Shown one piece after another: positions 52,620 through 60,946 of a stretch of 64,000 nt of DNA. The translations under genes and the position numbers were made by a program. The notes under the pieces were generated by a model. That model ran no database searches, was not told the origin of the DNA, and saw only the letters and a program-made list of their open reading frames with translations. Within the stretch, counting starts at the first letter, position 1; each line of letters starts with the position of its first letter. The stretch is from contig JAMXLO010000123.1 of the NCBI GenBank assembly GCA_024280945.1, positions 1-64,000 of the forward strand. The letters are read 5' to 3'. Origin of the DNA: Acetobacteraceae bacterium (GTDB lineage: Bacteria; Pseudomonadota; Alphaproteobacteria; Acetobacterales; Acetobacteraceae).

Positions 52620-54838
52620 TCGGCAGGCTCTTCCACCATTGCGGGAAGCGGTGCAGCGGTGATCTGGCGCAACGCCTGTCGTGCACGTGCGAGCGCGACC
52701 GACTGCACGTTGTCGGGCTGCAGCGCGAAGACCAGCAAGGAACGGCCGGTCACTTCATATTCGTCGCCGGTCTGGAAACGTGGGGTTTCGATGCGCTCTG
52801 GCAGGTTGGTATCCAGCAGGCACCGCCAAGTCTGGCCGCCGACCACCTCGGGCAACTTGAATTTGACCACATCGTGGTAGGCATTCAGCACCAGCAGCAC
52901 CGTCGCATCCATGGAACGCCGCTTGATACCGGTCGCCTGCGCTCGCCCATCCATCAGCATGCCAAGACAGCGCGCGTTGCCGTCCTGCCATTGCTCTGGC
53001 TCCATGTCGACTGCCGCCGGCGTGAGCCAGCGAACGTCCCGCACGTCGAGGTCGGCGTTGTATTCGCCGGTGAGGAAGCGGGAACGGCGCAGGATGGGGA
53101 AAGCGTCGCGCAGCGTGATCACTCGGCGCACAAACTCGATCAGCGCGGCGCCGTCCTCGGGTATGTTCCAGTCGACCCAGCTGAGCGGGTTATCCTGTGC
53201 GTAGGCATTATTGTTGCCTTGCTGGGTGCGGCTGAATTCATCGCCGGCCAGCATCATGGGCGTGCCTTGCGCCAGCAGCAGCGTTGCCAGGAGGTTGCGT
53301 TTCTGGCGGTTGCGCACGGCTATGATCTCGGGATCGTCCGTGGGCCCTTCGGCGCCGCCGTTCCAGGACAGGTTATCAGAGTGGCCGTCCTGATTGTTCT
53401 CGCCGTTCGCCTCGTTGTGCTTCTCGTTGTACGAGACGAGATCGCTGAGTGTGAAGCCGTCGTGCGCGGTAACGAAATTTATGCTTGACCATGGCTTGCG
53501 GCCACGCCGGGCGAAAGCGTCGGCCGAGGCGGCAAGTCGGGTTGCCAGATCCGACAGCTTGCCTTCGTCGCCGCGCCAGAAAGCGCGCACCGTGTCGCGG
53601 AACTTGTCGTTCCATTCCGCCCACCCGGGCGGGAAGCCGCCCACCTGATACCCGCCTGGGCCGATATCCCACGGCTCGGCGATCATCTTCACCTGCGACA
53701 ATACCGGATCCTGCATGCAGCTTTGCAGGAAGCCGTGGTCCGAGGTGAACCCATCGGGCTGACGCGCGAGGATTGTGCCGAGGTCGAAGCGGAAACCGTC
53801 GACATGCATCTCGGTTACCCAGTATCGCAGCGAGTCGGTCACCATCTGCAGGACATTGGGATTGCTCAGGTTGAGCGTGTTCCCGGTGCCGGTGTCGTTG
53901 ATGTAATAGCGTGGTTCTTCGGGCAGCAGCCGATAGTACGACACGTTATCGATGCCGCGGAACGATAGGGTCGGACCTCGTTCGTTGCCTTCGGCTGTAT
54001 GGTTGTAGACGACATCGAGGATCACTTCGAGACCGGCGTCGTGCAGGCGTGCGACCATCTCCTTGAATTCGGAGAAGACAAATGCCGGGACGGCGGAATA
54101 CCGCGGATCAGGCGCGAAGAAGCCGATCGTGTTATAGCCCCAATAGTTCGTCAGGTGCTTTTCCAGCAAGTGCCGGTCGTTGACGAAGGCGTGGATCGGC
54201 AGAAGTTCGATCGAGGTGACGCCGAGTGAGCGGATATAGTCGACGACCTCCTTGCGACCGAGGCCCGAGAAGGTGCCACGCAGATTCTCCGGCACTGCGG
54301 GGTGCTGCTTGGTATAGCCGCGGACATGGGTTTCATAGATGATGGTGCGATCCCAGGGGACATTGGGACACCGCTCACGCCCCCAGGTGAAGGCGGGATC
54401 GATTACCCGGCATTTCGGCATGTAGCGCGCACTGTCGCGTCGGTCGAAACTCAGGTCGCCGTCGCGCGCACCGATGGTGTAGCCGAACAGCGCATTGTCC
54501 CAGCGCAACGCACCGACAAAGGCCTTTGCGTACGGATCAAGCAGCAGCTTGTGGGGGTTGAAGCGGTGGCCGTTGCGCGGATCATATGGTCCGTGCACGC
54601 GGAAGCCGTAGATCGTACCGGGACGCGCCTCGGACAGATAGCCGTGCCAGACCTCGTTGGTGTACTCGGGCAGCTCGATGCGTTCCAACTCCGTGCGGCC
54701 GGTGTCGTCGAACAGGCACAGCTCTACCTTCGTGGCACTTGCCGAAAAAAGTGCGAAGTTGACGCCAAGGCCGTCCCACGTCGCGCCGCGCGGGTTGGGT
54801 GAGCCCTCGCTGACGCGCGACTTGCGGATCGCCGGCAT
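52616..54838 (-). CDS. glgX: Glycogen debranching enzyme GlgX
   Basis: The 740-residue isoamylase-type GH13 enzyme hydrolyses alpha-1,6 branches of glycogen trimmed by phosphorylase. The N-terminal early-set domain (GSPNPRGATWDGLGVNFALF), the (beta/alpha)8 barrel with the nucleophile Asp in DGFRFDLG, the acid Glu in KMIAEPWD and the third Asp in VTAHDGFTL are all present, with a C-terminal beta domain. GGAGAGGG precedes the ATG. No other glycogen gene is in the window, although glg genes are usually clustered. Confidence 0.95.
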   Translation of the reverse strand: MPAIRKSRVSEGSPNPRGATWDGLGVNFALFSASATKVELCLFDDTGRTELERIELPEYTNEVWHGYLSEARPGTIYGFRVHGPYDPRNGHRFNPHKLLLDPYAKAFVGALRWDNALFGYTIGARDGDLSFDRRDSARYMPKCRVIDPAFTWGRERCPNVPWDRTIIYETHVRGYTKQHPAVPENLRGTFSGLGRKEVVDYIRSLGVTSIELLPIHAFVNDRHLLEKHLTNYWGYNTIGFFAPDPRYSAVPAFVFSEFKEMVARLHDAGLEVILDVVYNHTAEGNERGPTLSFRGIDNVSYYRLLPEEPRYYINDTGTGNTLNLSNPNVLQMVTDSLRYWVTEMHVDGFRFDLGTILARQPDGFTSDHGFLQSCMQDPVLSQVKMIAEPWDIGPGGYQVGGFPPGWAEWNDKFRDTVRAFWRGDEGKLSDLATRLAASADAFARRGRKPWSSINFVTAHDGFTLSDLVSYNEKHNEANGENNQDGHSDNLSWNGGAEGPTDDPEIIAVRNRQKRNLLATLLLAQGTPMMLAGDEFSRTQQGNNNAYAQDNPLSWVDWNIPEDGAALIEFVRRVITLRDAFPILRRSRFLTGEYNADLDVRDVRWLTPAAVDMEPEQWQDGNARCLGMLMDGRAQATGIKRRSMDATVLLVLNAYHDVVKFKLPEVVGGQTWRCLLDTNLPERIETPRFQTGDEYEVTGRSLLVFALQPDNVQSVALARARQALRQITAAPLPAMVEEPAE

Positions 54839-54849
54839 ATAACCCTCTC

Positions 54850-54883
54850 CCCCTGCTGTCAGATAGCAATTTGGCAGCAGGGG
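54850..54883. terminator. Hairpin between the CsbD-like gene and glgX
   Basis: CCCCTGCTG and CAGCAGGGG form a perfect 9-base inverted repeat around a 16-base loop, 24 bases downstream of the CsbD-like stop. No T-run follows. It could separate the two transcripts. Confidence 0.4.
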
Positions 54884-54907
54884 CTGATTACGCCAGACAA
54901 CTCTTGG

Positions 54908-55132
54908 TCAGGTGAAACGGCCCAGCAGGTAACCAATGCCGATGGCAACCAGCGCAGAGGTGATCGGCTGATCTCTGATCACGTCGCTCAGGCGCGAAAT
55001 CTGCTGTTCCGCCTGGCCGGACGCCTGGTTATACAATCCTTCTGCCTGGGTTTTCGTGTCTCCCGCGTACTCTCCCACCTTCTGCTGGACGCGACCGCCC
55101 ATATCGCGAACGGTGCCTCTGAACTCGCTCAT
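54908..55132 (-). CDS. CsbD-like/DUF883-like stress protein
   Basis: The 74-residue protein starts with a CsbD-type amphipathic repeat (RGTVRDMGGRVQQKVGEYAG) and ends in a membrane-associated Gly-zipper segment (ALVAIGIGYLLGRF), like ElaB/YqjD. Such proteins are induced in stress and stationary phase and may tether to the inner membrane. GGAGGCATCCAC precedes the ATG. Confidence 0.85.
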   Translation of the reverse strand: MSEFRGTVRDMGGRVQQKVGEYAGDTKTQAEGLYNQASGQAEQQISRLSDVIRDQPITSALVAIGIGYLLGRFT

Positions 55133-55193
55133 GTGGATGCCTCCATGAAAAGAGGCGGCAATAACGAGGGACCGGCGTTCGGGTTCCCAGCCG

Positions 55194-56105
55194 TCAGGTG
55201 AAATTCAGGCGAAGCCCGGGCTCTCCCCAGTCGAGTTCTCCCAATCGTCCGGTCGCCGACAAGGTGACATAGGCGGTACGCAGATCGGGGCCACCGAAGC
55301 AGATGTTGGTGGGGAACTCATCCGGCATGGTGACCTGGCGCACAACGCTGCCATTGGGTGCGATGACGGTGATGCAACCAGCATGCAAGGTGGCCACGGC
55401 GACGTTGCCGCTCGCCTCGACGGCCAGGCTGTCGAAGCGCTGGAAACCGCCGAGTCCGGCGATGATCCTGCCACCGTGCGGCGACGGCCACCCTTGCTTC
55501 TTTAGCACCCCAGGAGATTCGATATCGAACGCCCAGAGGCGGGCCGGCTCGGTGTCGGCGACATACAAAGTCTTGCCATCGGGCGAGAGGCCACATCCGT
55601 TGGGGCTGAGGATCGGGTATGCCACTTCGACGATTTTTGAGCCATCTGGTAACGCGTAGTACAGGCCACCATGGTCGCGCGTGCGGGCGAAACGCTTGCC
55701 AAGATCGGTGAAGTAGAAGCCGCCATGCGTGTCGAAGACCAGGTCGTTGGGCGCAGACAGCTTGTGCCCGTTGACGTGCGTGTAGAGCACGCGCGTGTCG
55801 CCTGTCTTCGGATCGATGCGCTGGATGCAGCCGCCGTCGTAGTCGTCGGCGGGGCCTATCGCCATCCAATGGCCGGCCGGGTACTTGCCTCCACCGTTGT
55901 TGCAGCAGTACAGGGCGCCGTCCGGGCCTAGCGCCAGGCCGTTCGGGCCGCCGCCTGCATTGCCGACCTTTGAGCGTGCACCGTCAGGGCCGATCCGTGT
56001 GCAGCAGCGACCGGCTATCTCGGTCAGGATGACGGCGCCATCGGGCATGACGACGGGGCCCTCGGGAAAGCCGAAATTGCTCGCCACGATACGCACGTCC
56101 GCCAT
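55194..56105 (-). CDS. SMP-30/gluconolactonase-like protein
   Basis: The 303-residue six-bladed beta-propeller is of the SMP-30/gluconolactonase/LRE family, which hydrolyses sugar or aromatic lactones with a divalent metal. The first-blade FGFPEGPVV with the metal Glu, SAPNDLVFDTHGGFYFTD, and LSPNGCGLSPDGKTLYVADT with the conserved Asn/Asp are visible. ATG 56105 follows GGGGGAA; the open frame to 56162 overlaps the MFS gene by a few bases and is not preferred. The linkage with the upstream MFS carrier suggests a sugar-acid catabolic pair. Confidence 0.88.
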   Translation of the reverse strand: MADVRIVASNFGFPEGPVVMPDGAVILTEIAGRCCTRIGPDGARSKVGNAGGGPNGLALGPDGALYCCNNGGGKYPAGHWMAIGPADDYDGGCIQRIDPKTGDTRVLYTHVNGHKLSAPNDLVFDTHGGFYFTDLGKRFARTRDHGGLYYALPDGSKIVEVAYPILSPNGCGLSPDGKTLYVADTEPARLWAFDIESPGVLKKQGWPSPHGGRIIAGLGGFQRFDSLAVEASGNVAVATLHAGCITVIAPNGSVVRQVTMPDEFPTNICFGGPDLRTAYVTLSATGRLGELDWGEPGLRLNFT

Positions 56106-56158
56106 GTCCGTTCCCCCGTCGATTGTCCGTGCCAAGTCTGACGCATGCGACGCTCGCG

Positions 56159-57460
56159 TCAACCGGTAGCGCGCGCCATGCCGACGGCCACTGGTGCCTC
56201 CTCGCCCAGTGTGTGACGCGTTAGGGCGAACGACACGACTGCACCGATCAGCGCGAGCGCTCCAGCGAGCATAAAGGCAGAGGCAAAGCTACCGGTCGCA
56301 CTGACGATGTAGCCGGTCACGATCGGTGCGAGCAGGCCGAACGTATTGCCGCCAAGCACCATAAACGCGAAGGCGCGTCCGCTGTCGGCGCGTGAGCGCA
56401 GCAGATCGTTGCACAGCGCCGCATTGGTGGCCGTGGCCGTATTCCCGAAACTGACTGGGAAGATGGTGAGGATGACAACGAGAGCAAGCGAGTCCACGAA
56501 CGGAATTGCCATGCCGAGGGCGCAGAGCAACAAGCATGCGACGACGACGATGCGTCTTGCGCCCTGATGCATCGTCTGATGGGTCAACATGCGATCGCCA
56601 ACCCAGTTGGTCAGGATGATGACGGCAGCGCCGATCAGGAAAGGCACCGAGGTGAACAGGCCGGATTTCACAATGGACAGTCCGCGTGCGGTCTGCAGAT
56701 AATCAGGGAGCCAGCTGAGATAGAGATAGACCGAATAGACAGCGGTGCCCTGCGAAACGGCGAGTCCCCACATCGATGGTGAACGCAGCAGGCCACGATA
56801 GCCGACGCCGCCCGTTGGCATCACTTCGCCAGCGTGGCGTTCGTCGAGGATGCGCTGACGTTCCGGTTCGGGAATCCAGCGCGTCTTTTCTGGTGTGGAG
56901 ACGAGAGCAACCCATACGACGACCCAGACGAGGCCCACGGCACCGGTGACGAAGAAAGACATGCGCCATGATGTCGCAGTGATGAGCCATGCCACGAGCG
57001 GCGCGCTGAGCGCAGGGCCTAGCAGCGTGCCGGCCTGGATGCAGCCAACGGCGATGCCGCGTTCGGTGTAGGGCCCCCAATCGCGTACGGCGCGGTAGCT
57101 GACAGGGAAGGTCGGCGCCTCACCGGCGCCAAGACCGAGACGGGTCAGCAGCATGGTGGCGAAGCCCGTTGCTGCGCCGCTGAGCATCTGGGCAATCGAC
57201 CAGACTGTGGCGCCGATTGCGGCCATTCGGTGAGCACCAAGACTGTCCACCAATCGGCCACTCGGCAGCATCATGATGACATAGGCCCAGAGGAAGGAGG
57301 AGAACAGATAGCCGAGTGCAACAGGCGACAGGGCGAATTCCTGTGCGACCGAACGACCGGCGACCGACATGTTGATGCGATCGAGGTAGCAGATGACGTT
57401 GAACAGAAAGAGCAGGAAGTACACCCAGTAGCGCCGGTGAGTCATCGGCCCGGTCTCCAT
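56159..57460 (-). CDS. MFS transporter, anion:cation symporter (ACS) type
   Basis: The 433-residue, 12-helix carrier has the ACS-family N-terminus (NVICYLDRINMSVAG), SGRLVDSLGAHR as the MFS loop 2-3 motif and GAGEAPTFPVSYR in helix 4-5, a block typical of hexuronate/glucarate/galactonate symporters. It is followed after 53 bases by the SMP-30 lactonase, consistent with uptake of a sugar acid or lactone. A second in-frame ATG at 57445, preceded by GGAG, may be the actual start. Confidence 0.9.
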   Translation of the reverse strand: METGPMTHRRYWVYFLLFLFNVICYLDRINMSVAGRSVAQEFALSPVALGYLFSSFLWAYVIMMLPSGRLVDSLGAHRMAAIGATVWSIAQMLSGAATGFATMLLTRLGLGAGEAPTFPVSYRAVRDWGPYTERGIAVGCIQAGTLLGPALSAPLVAWLITATSWRMSFFVTGAVGLVWVVVWVALVSTPEKTRWIPEPERQRILDERHAGEVMPTGGVGYRGLLRSPSMWGLAVSQGTAVYSVYLYLSWLPDYLQTARGLSIVKSGLFTSVPFLIGAAVIILTNWVGDRMLTHQTMHQGARRIVVVACLLLCALGMAIPFVDSLALVVILTIFPVSFGNTATATNAALCNDLLRSRADSGRAFAFMVLGGNTFGLLAPIVTGYIVSATGSFASAFMLAGALALIGAVVSFALTRHTLGEEAPVAVGMARATG

Positions 57461-57523
57461 TGGCTTGTCGGTTACGCCAATACGATAGGCGTGACGGATT
57501 GGAGCGGCCAGATGGCGCGGATG

Positions 57524-57688
57524 CTATTGTTTGGCTGACGTATAAGGCCAGATCAGGGTTCCCGACTTCAGCTCCTGAGGCAGCAACACGACCTCGATCG
57601 CCGGGTCCTGAACTGTTCCAGGTCGTTGCCCTGCCGGCGGGACAGCGGCCAGCAGCAGTGTGAGCAGCGCTGCGATTGGTGGACGCAT
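57524..57688 (-). CDS. Small secreted protein (54 aa)
   Basis: ATG 57688 follows GGGGGGAAC; the frame has 54 codons to TAG at 57524. The N-terminus (MRPPIAALLTLLLAAVPPAG) is a typical short signal peptide with no lipobox Cys. The mature peptide of about 34 residues contains a hydrophobic strand (IEVVLLPQEL) and ends WPYTSAKQ. It lies between the MFS gene (63 bases downstream) and the divergent SGNH hydrolase. Signal-like architecture plus a good ribosome-binding site make coding likely; the function is unknown. Confidence 0.55.
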   Translation of the reverse strand: MRPPIAALLTLLLAAVPPAGQRPGTVQDPAIEVVLLPQELKSGTLIWPYTSAKQ

Positions 57689-57747
57689 TGTTCCCCCCGG
57701 GCACGGCGTGGCACAGTCAAGCTTACCCGTTCAACCGAGGTCAGACC

Positions 57748-58890
57748 ATGACGAGTGGCAAGCACTGGGTCGGCAGCTGGACGGCGGCGCCCGCCCCGGC
57801 CGAAGGCGCCGCACTGAGCAACCAGACCCTGCGGATGAACGCGCGCCTGAGCATCGGCGGCGACACGTTGCGCGTCCGATTGTCGAATGCGTATGGCGTG
57901 CGCCCGCTGACGATTGGTGCCGCGCGTATCGGTTTGCGCGAGTCGGGTCCGAGCGTCGTCGCAGGTTCCGAACGGGAGCTGACATTCGGCGGAGAGACGT
58001 CAGCCACCATCGCAGCGGGCGCATTGCTGCTGAGCGACCCGGTAGAACTGCCGGCGGCGCCGCTGTCCGATTTGGCGGTCACCTTCTGGCTTCCAACCGA
58101 TGTGCCGGCGAGCTTCGGGATCACCGGCCGCTATGCCAGGCAGACCAACTACATTTCGCCGCCTGGAAATTTCTCGGCCGAGAGAGTGATGCCGGTTGGC
58201 CGCATCACCGACGACTGGTTCTTCATCAACGGCATTGACGTGTTGGCATCGGCAGATACGGGCGGCATTGTCGCCCTTGGCGATTCGTTGACCGACGCCA
58301 ACATCTCAACGCACGACGTGTTCTGTCGTTGGCCCGATGAGCTCGCCCGGCGACTGATCGAACGGGGCGGCAGGCCGCTGGGTGTCATGAACCAAGGGCT
58401 CGGGGGCAACCGCATTTTGCATGACATCCGAGGCGACAGCGGTCTGCGCCGGTTCGATCGCGATGTGCTGGCGCAGCCCGGGGTGACCCACGTTATCGTG
58501 CTGCTTGGCACCAACGATCTGCGCAATCGCTGGGCCAAGGCCGAGGAAGAGGTGACGGCCGAGCAGATGATCGCCGGGCTGAAGCAGATGGCTCTGCGGG
58601 CGCACGCACGAGGCATCAGGATCTTCGGCGGCACGCTGATGCCATTCGAGAACGAGACCTTCCTGGTCGGCGCCTGGACTCCGGCGCGCGAAGCCGTGCG
58701 ACAATCGGTCAATGCCTGGATCCGCAACGGTGGCGCGTTCGATGCGGTGATCGACTTCGACGAGGGCGTTCGTGACCCGGAACACCCGACCAGCATGTTG
58801 CCGCGATACGATTGCGGCGATCACCTGCACCCGAGTGATGCCGGTTACAACCGGATGGGCGAGATCATCGATTTGGCGCTGTTCGACTAG
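57748..58890 (+). CDS. SGNH/GDSL-type hydrolase (esterase/lipase fold)
   Basis: The 380-residue hydrolase has an N-terminal beta-rich domain (about 1-165) and a C-terminal SGNH domain. Block I GDSLTD carries the nucleophile Ser180, NQGLGGNRIL gives Gly/Asn, LLGTNDLR the oxyanion Asn, and DHLHPSD the Asp-His pair. Similar proteins with this N-terminal jelly-roll act on carbohydrate esters. ATG 57748 with GAGGTCA upstream is preferred; no signal peptide is evident from this start. Confidence 0.88.
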   Translation: MTSGKHWVGSWTAAPAPAEGAALSNQTLRMNARLSIGGDTLRVRLSNAYGVRPLTIGAARIGLRESGPSVVAGSERELTFGGETSATIAAGALLLSDPVELPAAPLSDLAVTFWLPTDVPASFGITGRYARQTNYISPPGNFSAERVMPVGRITDDWFFINGIDVLASADTGGIVALGDSLTDANISTHDVFCRWPDELARRLIERGGRPLGVMNQGLGGNRILHDIRGDSGLRRFDRDVLAQPGVTHVIVLLGTNDLRNRWAKAEEEVTAEQMIAGLKQMALRAHARGIRIFGGTLMPFENETFLVGAWTPAREAVRQSVNAWIRNGGAFDAVIDFDEGVRDPEHPTSMLPRYDCGDHLHPSDAGYNRMGEIIDLALFD

Positions 58891-58974
58891 TGCCCTCGAT
58901 TGCTGGGGCGCGACGCGCCAACGTCATGGCCCCCCTCGTGATGGACGAGCCGGACCATGACGCGAAGCACGACT

Positions 58975-59008
58975 GACGCTCCTTTGATGTGGACGCTCCT
59001 TTGATGCG
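58975..59008. repeat. Tandem 17-bp direct repeat
   Basis: Two copies of GACGCTCCTTTGATG plus two bases (TG, then CG) are directly adjacent, just before the stop of the deacetylase-like gene on the minus strand at 59011. The 120-base convergent spacer 58891-59010 holds nothing else of note. Confidence 0.7.
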
Positions 59009-59010
59009 TA

Positions 59011-59949
59011 CTAGCTCAAACTTCCAGTATGATCGCGCCATACGCTCGGCTCCAACTTGAGAAATTGTTCCGCAGGGTAGGTCGCTTTCCAGTATCGCGC
59101 GCATTCGGCGCTGCACGGATTCCAAACCCCGGGAAATCCTCGCGCGTGTGCCAGGAAGTCCTCCAGCAGTTGCAGCCTGTGCGCCCATCCTATCATGCCC
59201 GGATGCAACACCATGTTGAACTGCCGTCCTCGCTTGTACTGCGCGTTGAAATCCGCCAGGGAGTTACGGAACAGATCGTCGGCGTGTTCCAGCCCGGTAC
59301 CCCGGCGAGGAAACAGCAAGAACCACTGGTCGTCGAAGTGGTAGTAATACGGCAAGGTCAGCAAAGCCCGGCGCGTAGCGAAATCCGTCACCCAATAATG
59401 TGGCAGGTCATCAGCCAAGCCATTGCCCATGTACTCGTAACCGGCGTCGATCAGCAGATCCATGGTGTTCGCGCTGATCGTGCCTCCGGCAAACGAGTCT
59501 TCCTGCCGCGGCAGGCAGAACCAGCCGCTGGGACGCTGTCCGGTCACGCGAGCCAATATGTCAGTTGCCAGGTCAAGTCGCGCCTTCTCCTCGACCGCGC
59601 TCAAGCGGCTGACATCCTCGTGCTTCAGTCCATTTCCGGCGATCTCATGCCCACCCGCCAGCAGATCGCGCAGCCGCTCGGCTCGCAACTGCGCGATGAC
59701 AGCCGGTACGGCGAAAGTCGCCCTGATGTCGAAGCGGCGGAGCAGAGCCACAAGCCGGTCGAGGCCGTCGTGGGCGGCAAAGTAGGCATCGGGATGCATC
59801 AGGTCCGCCGCGCGGATCCCTTCCGGACCTCGCGCGACGCTGAGATCGACCGTGACGGTAAAGCAGAATCGGTTGCCATCGGGCCAGCGCACCTCGTCGT
59901 CACGCAGTCCGACTTCATCCGAGATCGTGTAGCCTTGCTTCCACGGCAT
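59011..59949 (-). CDS. Polysaccharide-deacetylase-fold protein with substituted metal ligands
   Basis: The 312-residue protein has a NodB-homology/PuuE-like fold. Compared with its upstream neighbour, the catalytic-base Asp is kept (TVTVDLS), but the next-but-one metal Asp is Ser. The His-x3-His pair reads HEIAGNGLKHED, with Asn in place of the first His. The late conserved His is present in VLHPGMIG. Two of three metal ligands are thus absent, so it is either a metal-independent amidase-like hydrolase (as known for PuuE-type enzymes) or a regulatory/structural partner. ATG 59949 overlaps the preceding stop by one base (TGATG), implying coupled translation. Confidence 0.85.
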   Translation of the reverse strand: MPWKQGYTISDEVGLRDDEVRWPDGNRFCFTVTVDLSVARGPEGIRAADLMHPDAYFAAHDGLDRLVALLRRFDIRATFAVPAVIAQLRAERLRDLLAGGHEIAGNGLKHEDVSRLSAVEEKARLDLATDILARVTGQRPSGWFCLPRQEDSFAGGTISANTMDLLIDAGYEYMGNGLADDLPHYWVTDFATRRALLTLPYYYHFDDQWFLLFPRRGTGLEHADDLFRNSLADFNAQYKRGRQFNMVLHPGMIGWAHRLQLLEDFLAHARGFPGVWNPCSAECARYWKATYPAEQFLKLEPSVWRDHTGSLS

Positions 59950-60833
59950 CACACGACCTCCGCGACAGGATGATGGGCAAGGCAATGTCGCGCCACATCC
60001 TCACAGGTGGCGAACCAGACGCCGGGCAGCGTCTTCATGCGGGTGATCAGCCGGTCCATCATCTCGATGCGCAATGCGCGTCCCGAGACGAACGGATGAA
60101 CGACAATATTGAGGTATCCGCCGGCACGGTATTGCTGCCAGAATGCTGCCCACCACAAATCGAATACCCGATCCGGATCGGTGATTCGCTGCGCCGCATT
60201 GCCGCTGCCCAACCAGGCGAAGCTGTAGAACATCGCGTCGTCGATTGCGTAATGAAACGGCAGATTCAGCATTGGATTGGCGCCGGCGGCGTCGCGCACG
60301 TAATACGGCAGGTGATCGGCGGAATCTTCCGATATGTACAGGAACCCTTCCTGCCGCAGCAGTCCCAGGGAATGCGAACTTCGAGTCCCCACCGGTCGAC
60401 GCCCGGCGATCGACTCCAGGGCCCCGGCTGTCTTCAGCAGGTGGTCGCGTTCCAGGGCCGGATCTTTGGGCACGTGATGTTCCCACATGTGATCGGCAAT
60501 CTCGTGCCCACTATGCGCCACCGCGCGCAGGGCTCGGGGATACAGCTCGCAGATCCGGCCTGGGGTGAAGATCGTCGCCTTGATACGATGCGAGTCGAAC
60601 AGCTCTATCAGGCGCCATATGCCGACACGTCCCCCGAACTCACCTTTGGCAAGCTGCATCGGTGGCTCGTTCAGCAGTCGGCGCAGCAGCATGGCGTCGA
60701 AATCGGCGGTGAAGTTGACCGCGATGCGCGCACCATGCGGCCAAGTCAATCCGGGAATACGCTGGTGACGCGCATCGTATTGCCGCGCCGCGGCACAAAG
60801 GTCGTCGATATCCTGTTCGAGCTGGCTGGTCAT
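59949..60833 (-). CDS. Polysaccharide deacetylase/PuuE-like hydrolase with canonical metal site
   Basis: The 294-residue protein has the polysaccharide-deacetylase fold. The metal/base motif is NFTADFDAM (Asp-x-Asp), the His pair is in HEIADHMWEHH, RPVGTRSSHS corresponds to the RxPxG-type loop, and VVHPFVSG carries the late catalytic His. Substrates of this branch include acylated amino sugars, imides and allantoin-like ring amides. ATG 60833 is chosen because the in-frame extension to 61007 is Arg-rich and overlaps the divergent gene at 60947. Coupled to the degenerate paralogue downstream. Confidence 0.87.
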   Translation of the reverse strand: MTSQLEQDIDDLCAAARQYDARHQRIPGLTWPHGARIAVNFTADFDAMLLRRLLNEPPMQLAKGEFGGRVGIWRLIELFDSHRIKATIFTPGRICELYPRALRAVAHSGHEIADHMWEHHVPKDPALERDHLLKTAGALESIAGRRPVGTRSSHSLGLLRQEGFLYISEDSADHLPYYVRDAAGANPMLNLPFHYAIDDAMFYSFAWLGSGNAAQRITDPDRVFDLWWAAFWQQYRAGGYLNIVVHPFVSGRALRIEMMDRLITRMKTLPGVWFATCEDVARHCLAHHPVAEVV

Positions 60834-60946
60834 TCTCCTGGCGTCCCGTTTGTAACGCAACAATGCTATCACACCTGTTGACTTCGTCCGCGGCCGCGTC
60901 CCACAGTTTCTGGCACGGCGAACAGCCGCTATAACAGGAGGTCCGC

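Noticed and set aside
58886-58900. CTAGTGCCC after the SGNH hydrolase as a possible third copy of the CTAG element
   Set aside because: Only the first seven bases resemble the terminus, and no inverted arm or GGAAGTCCG core follows.
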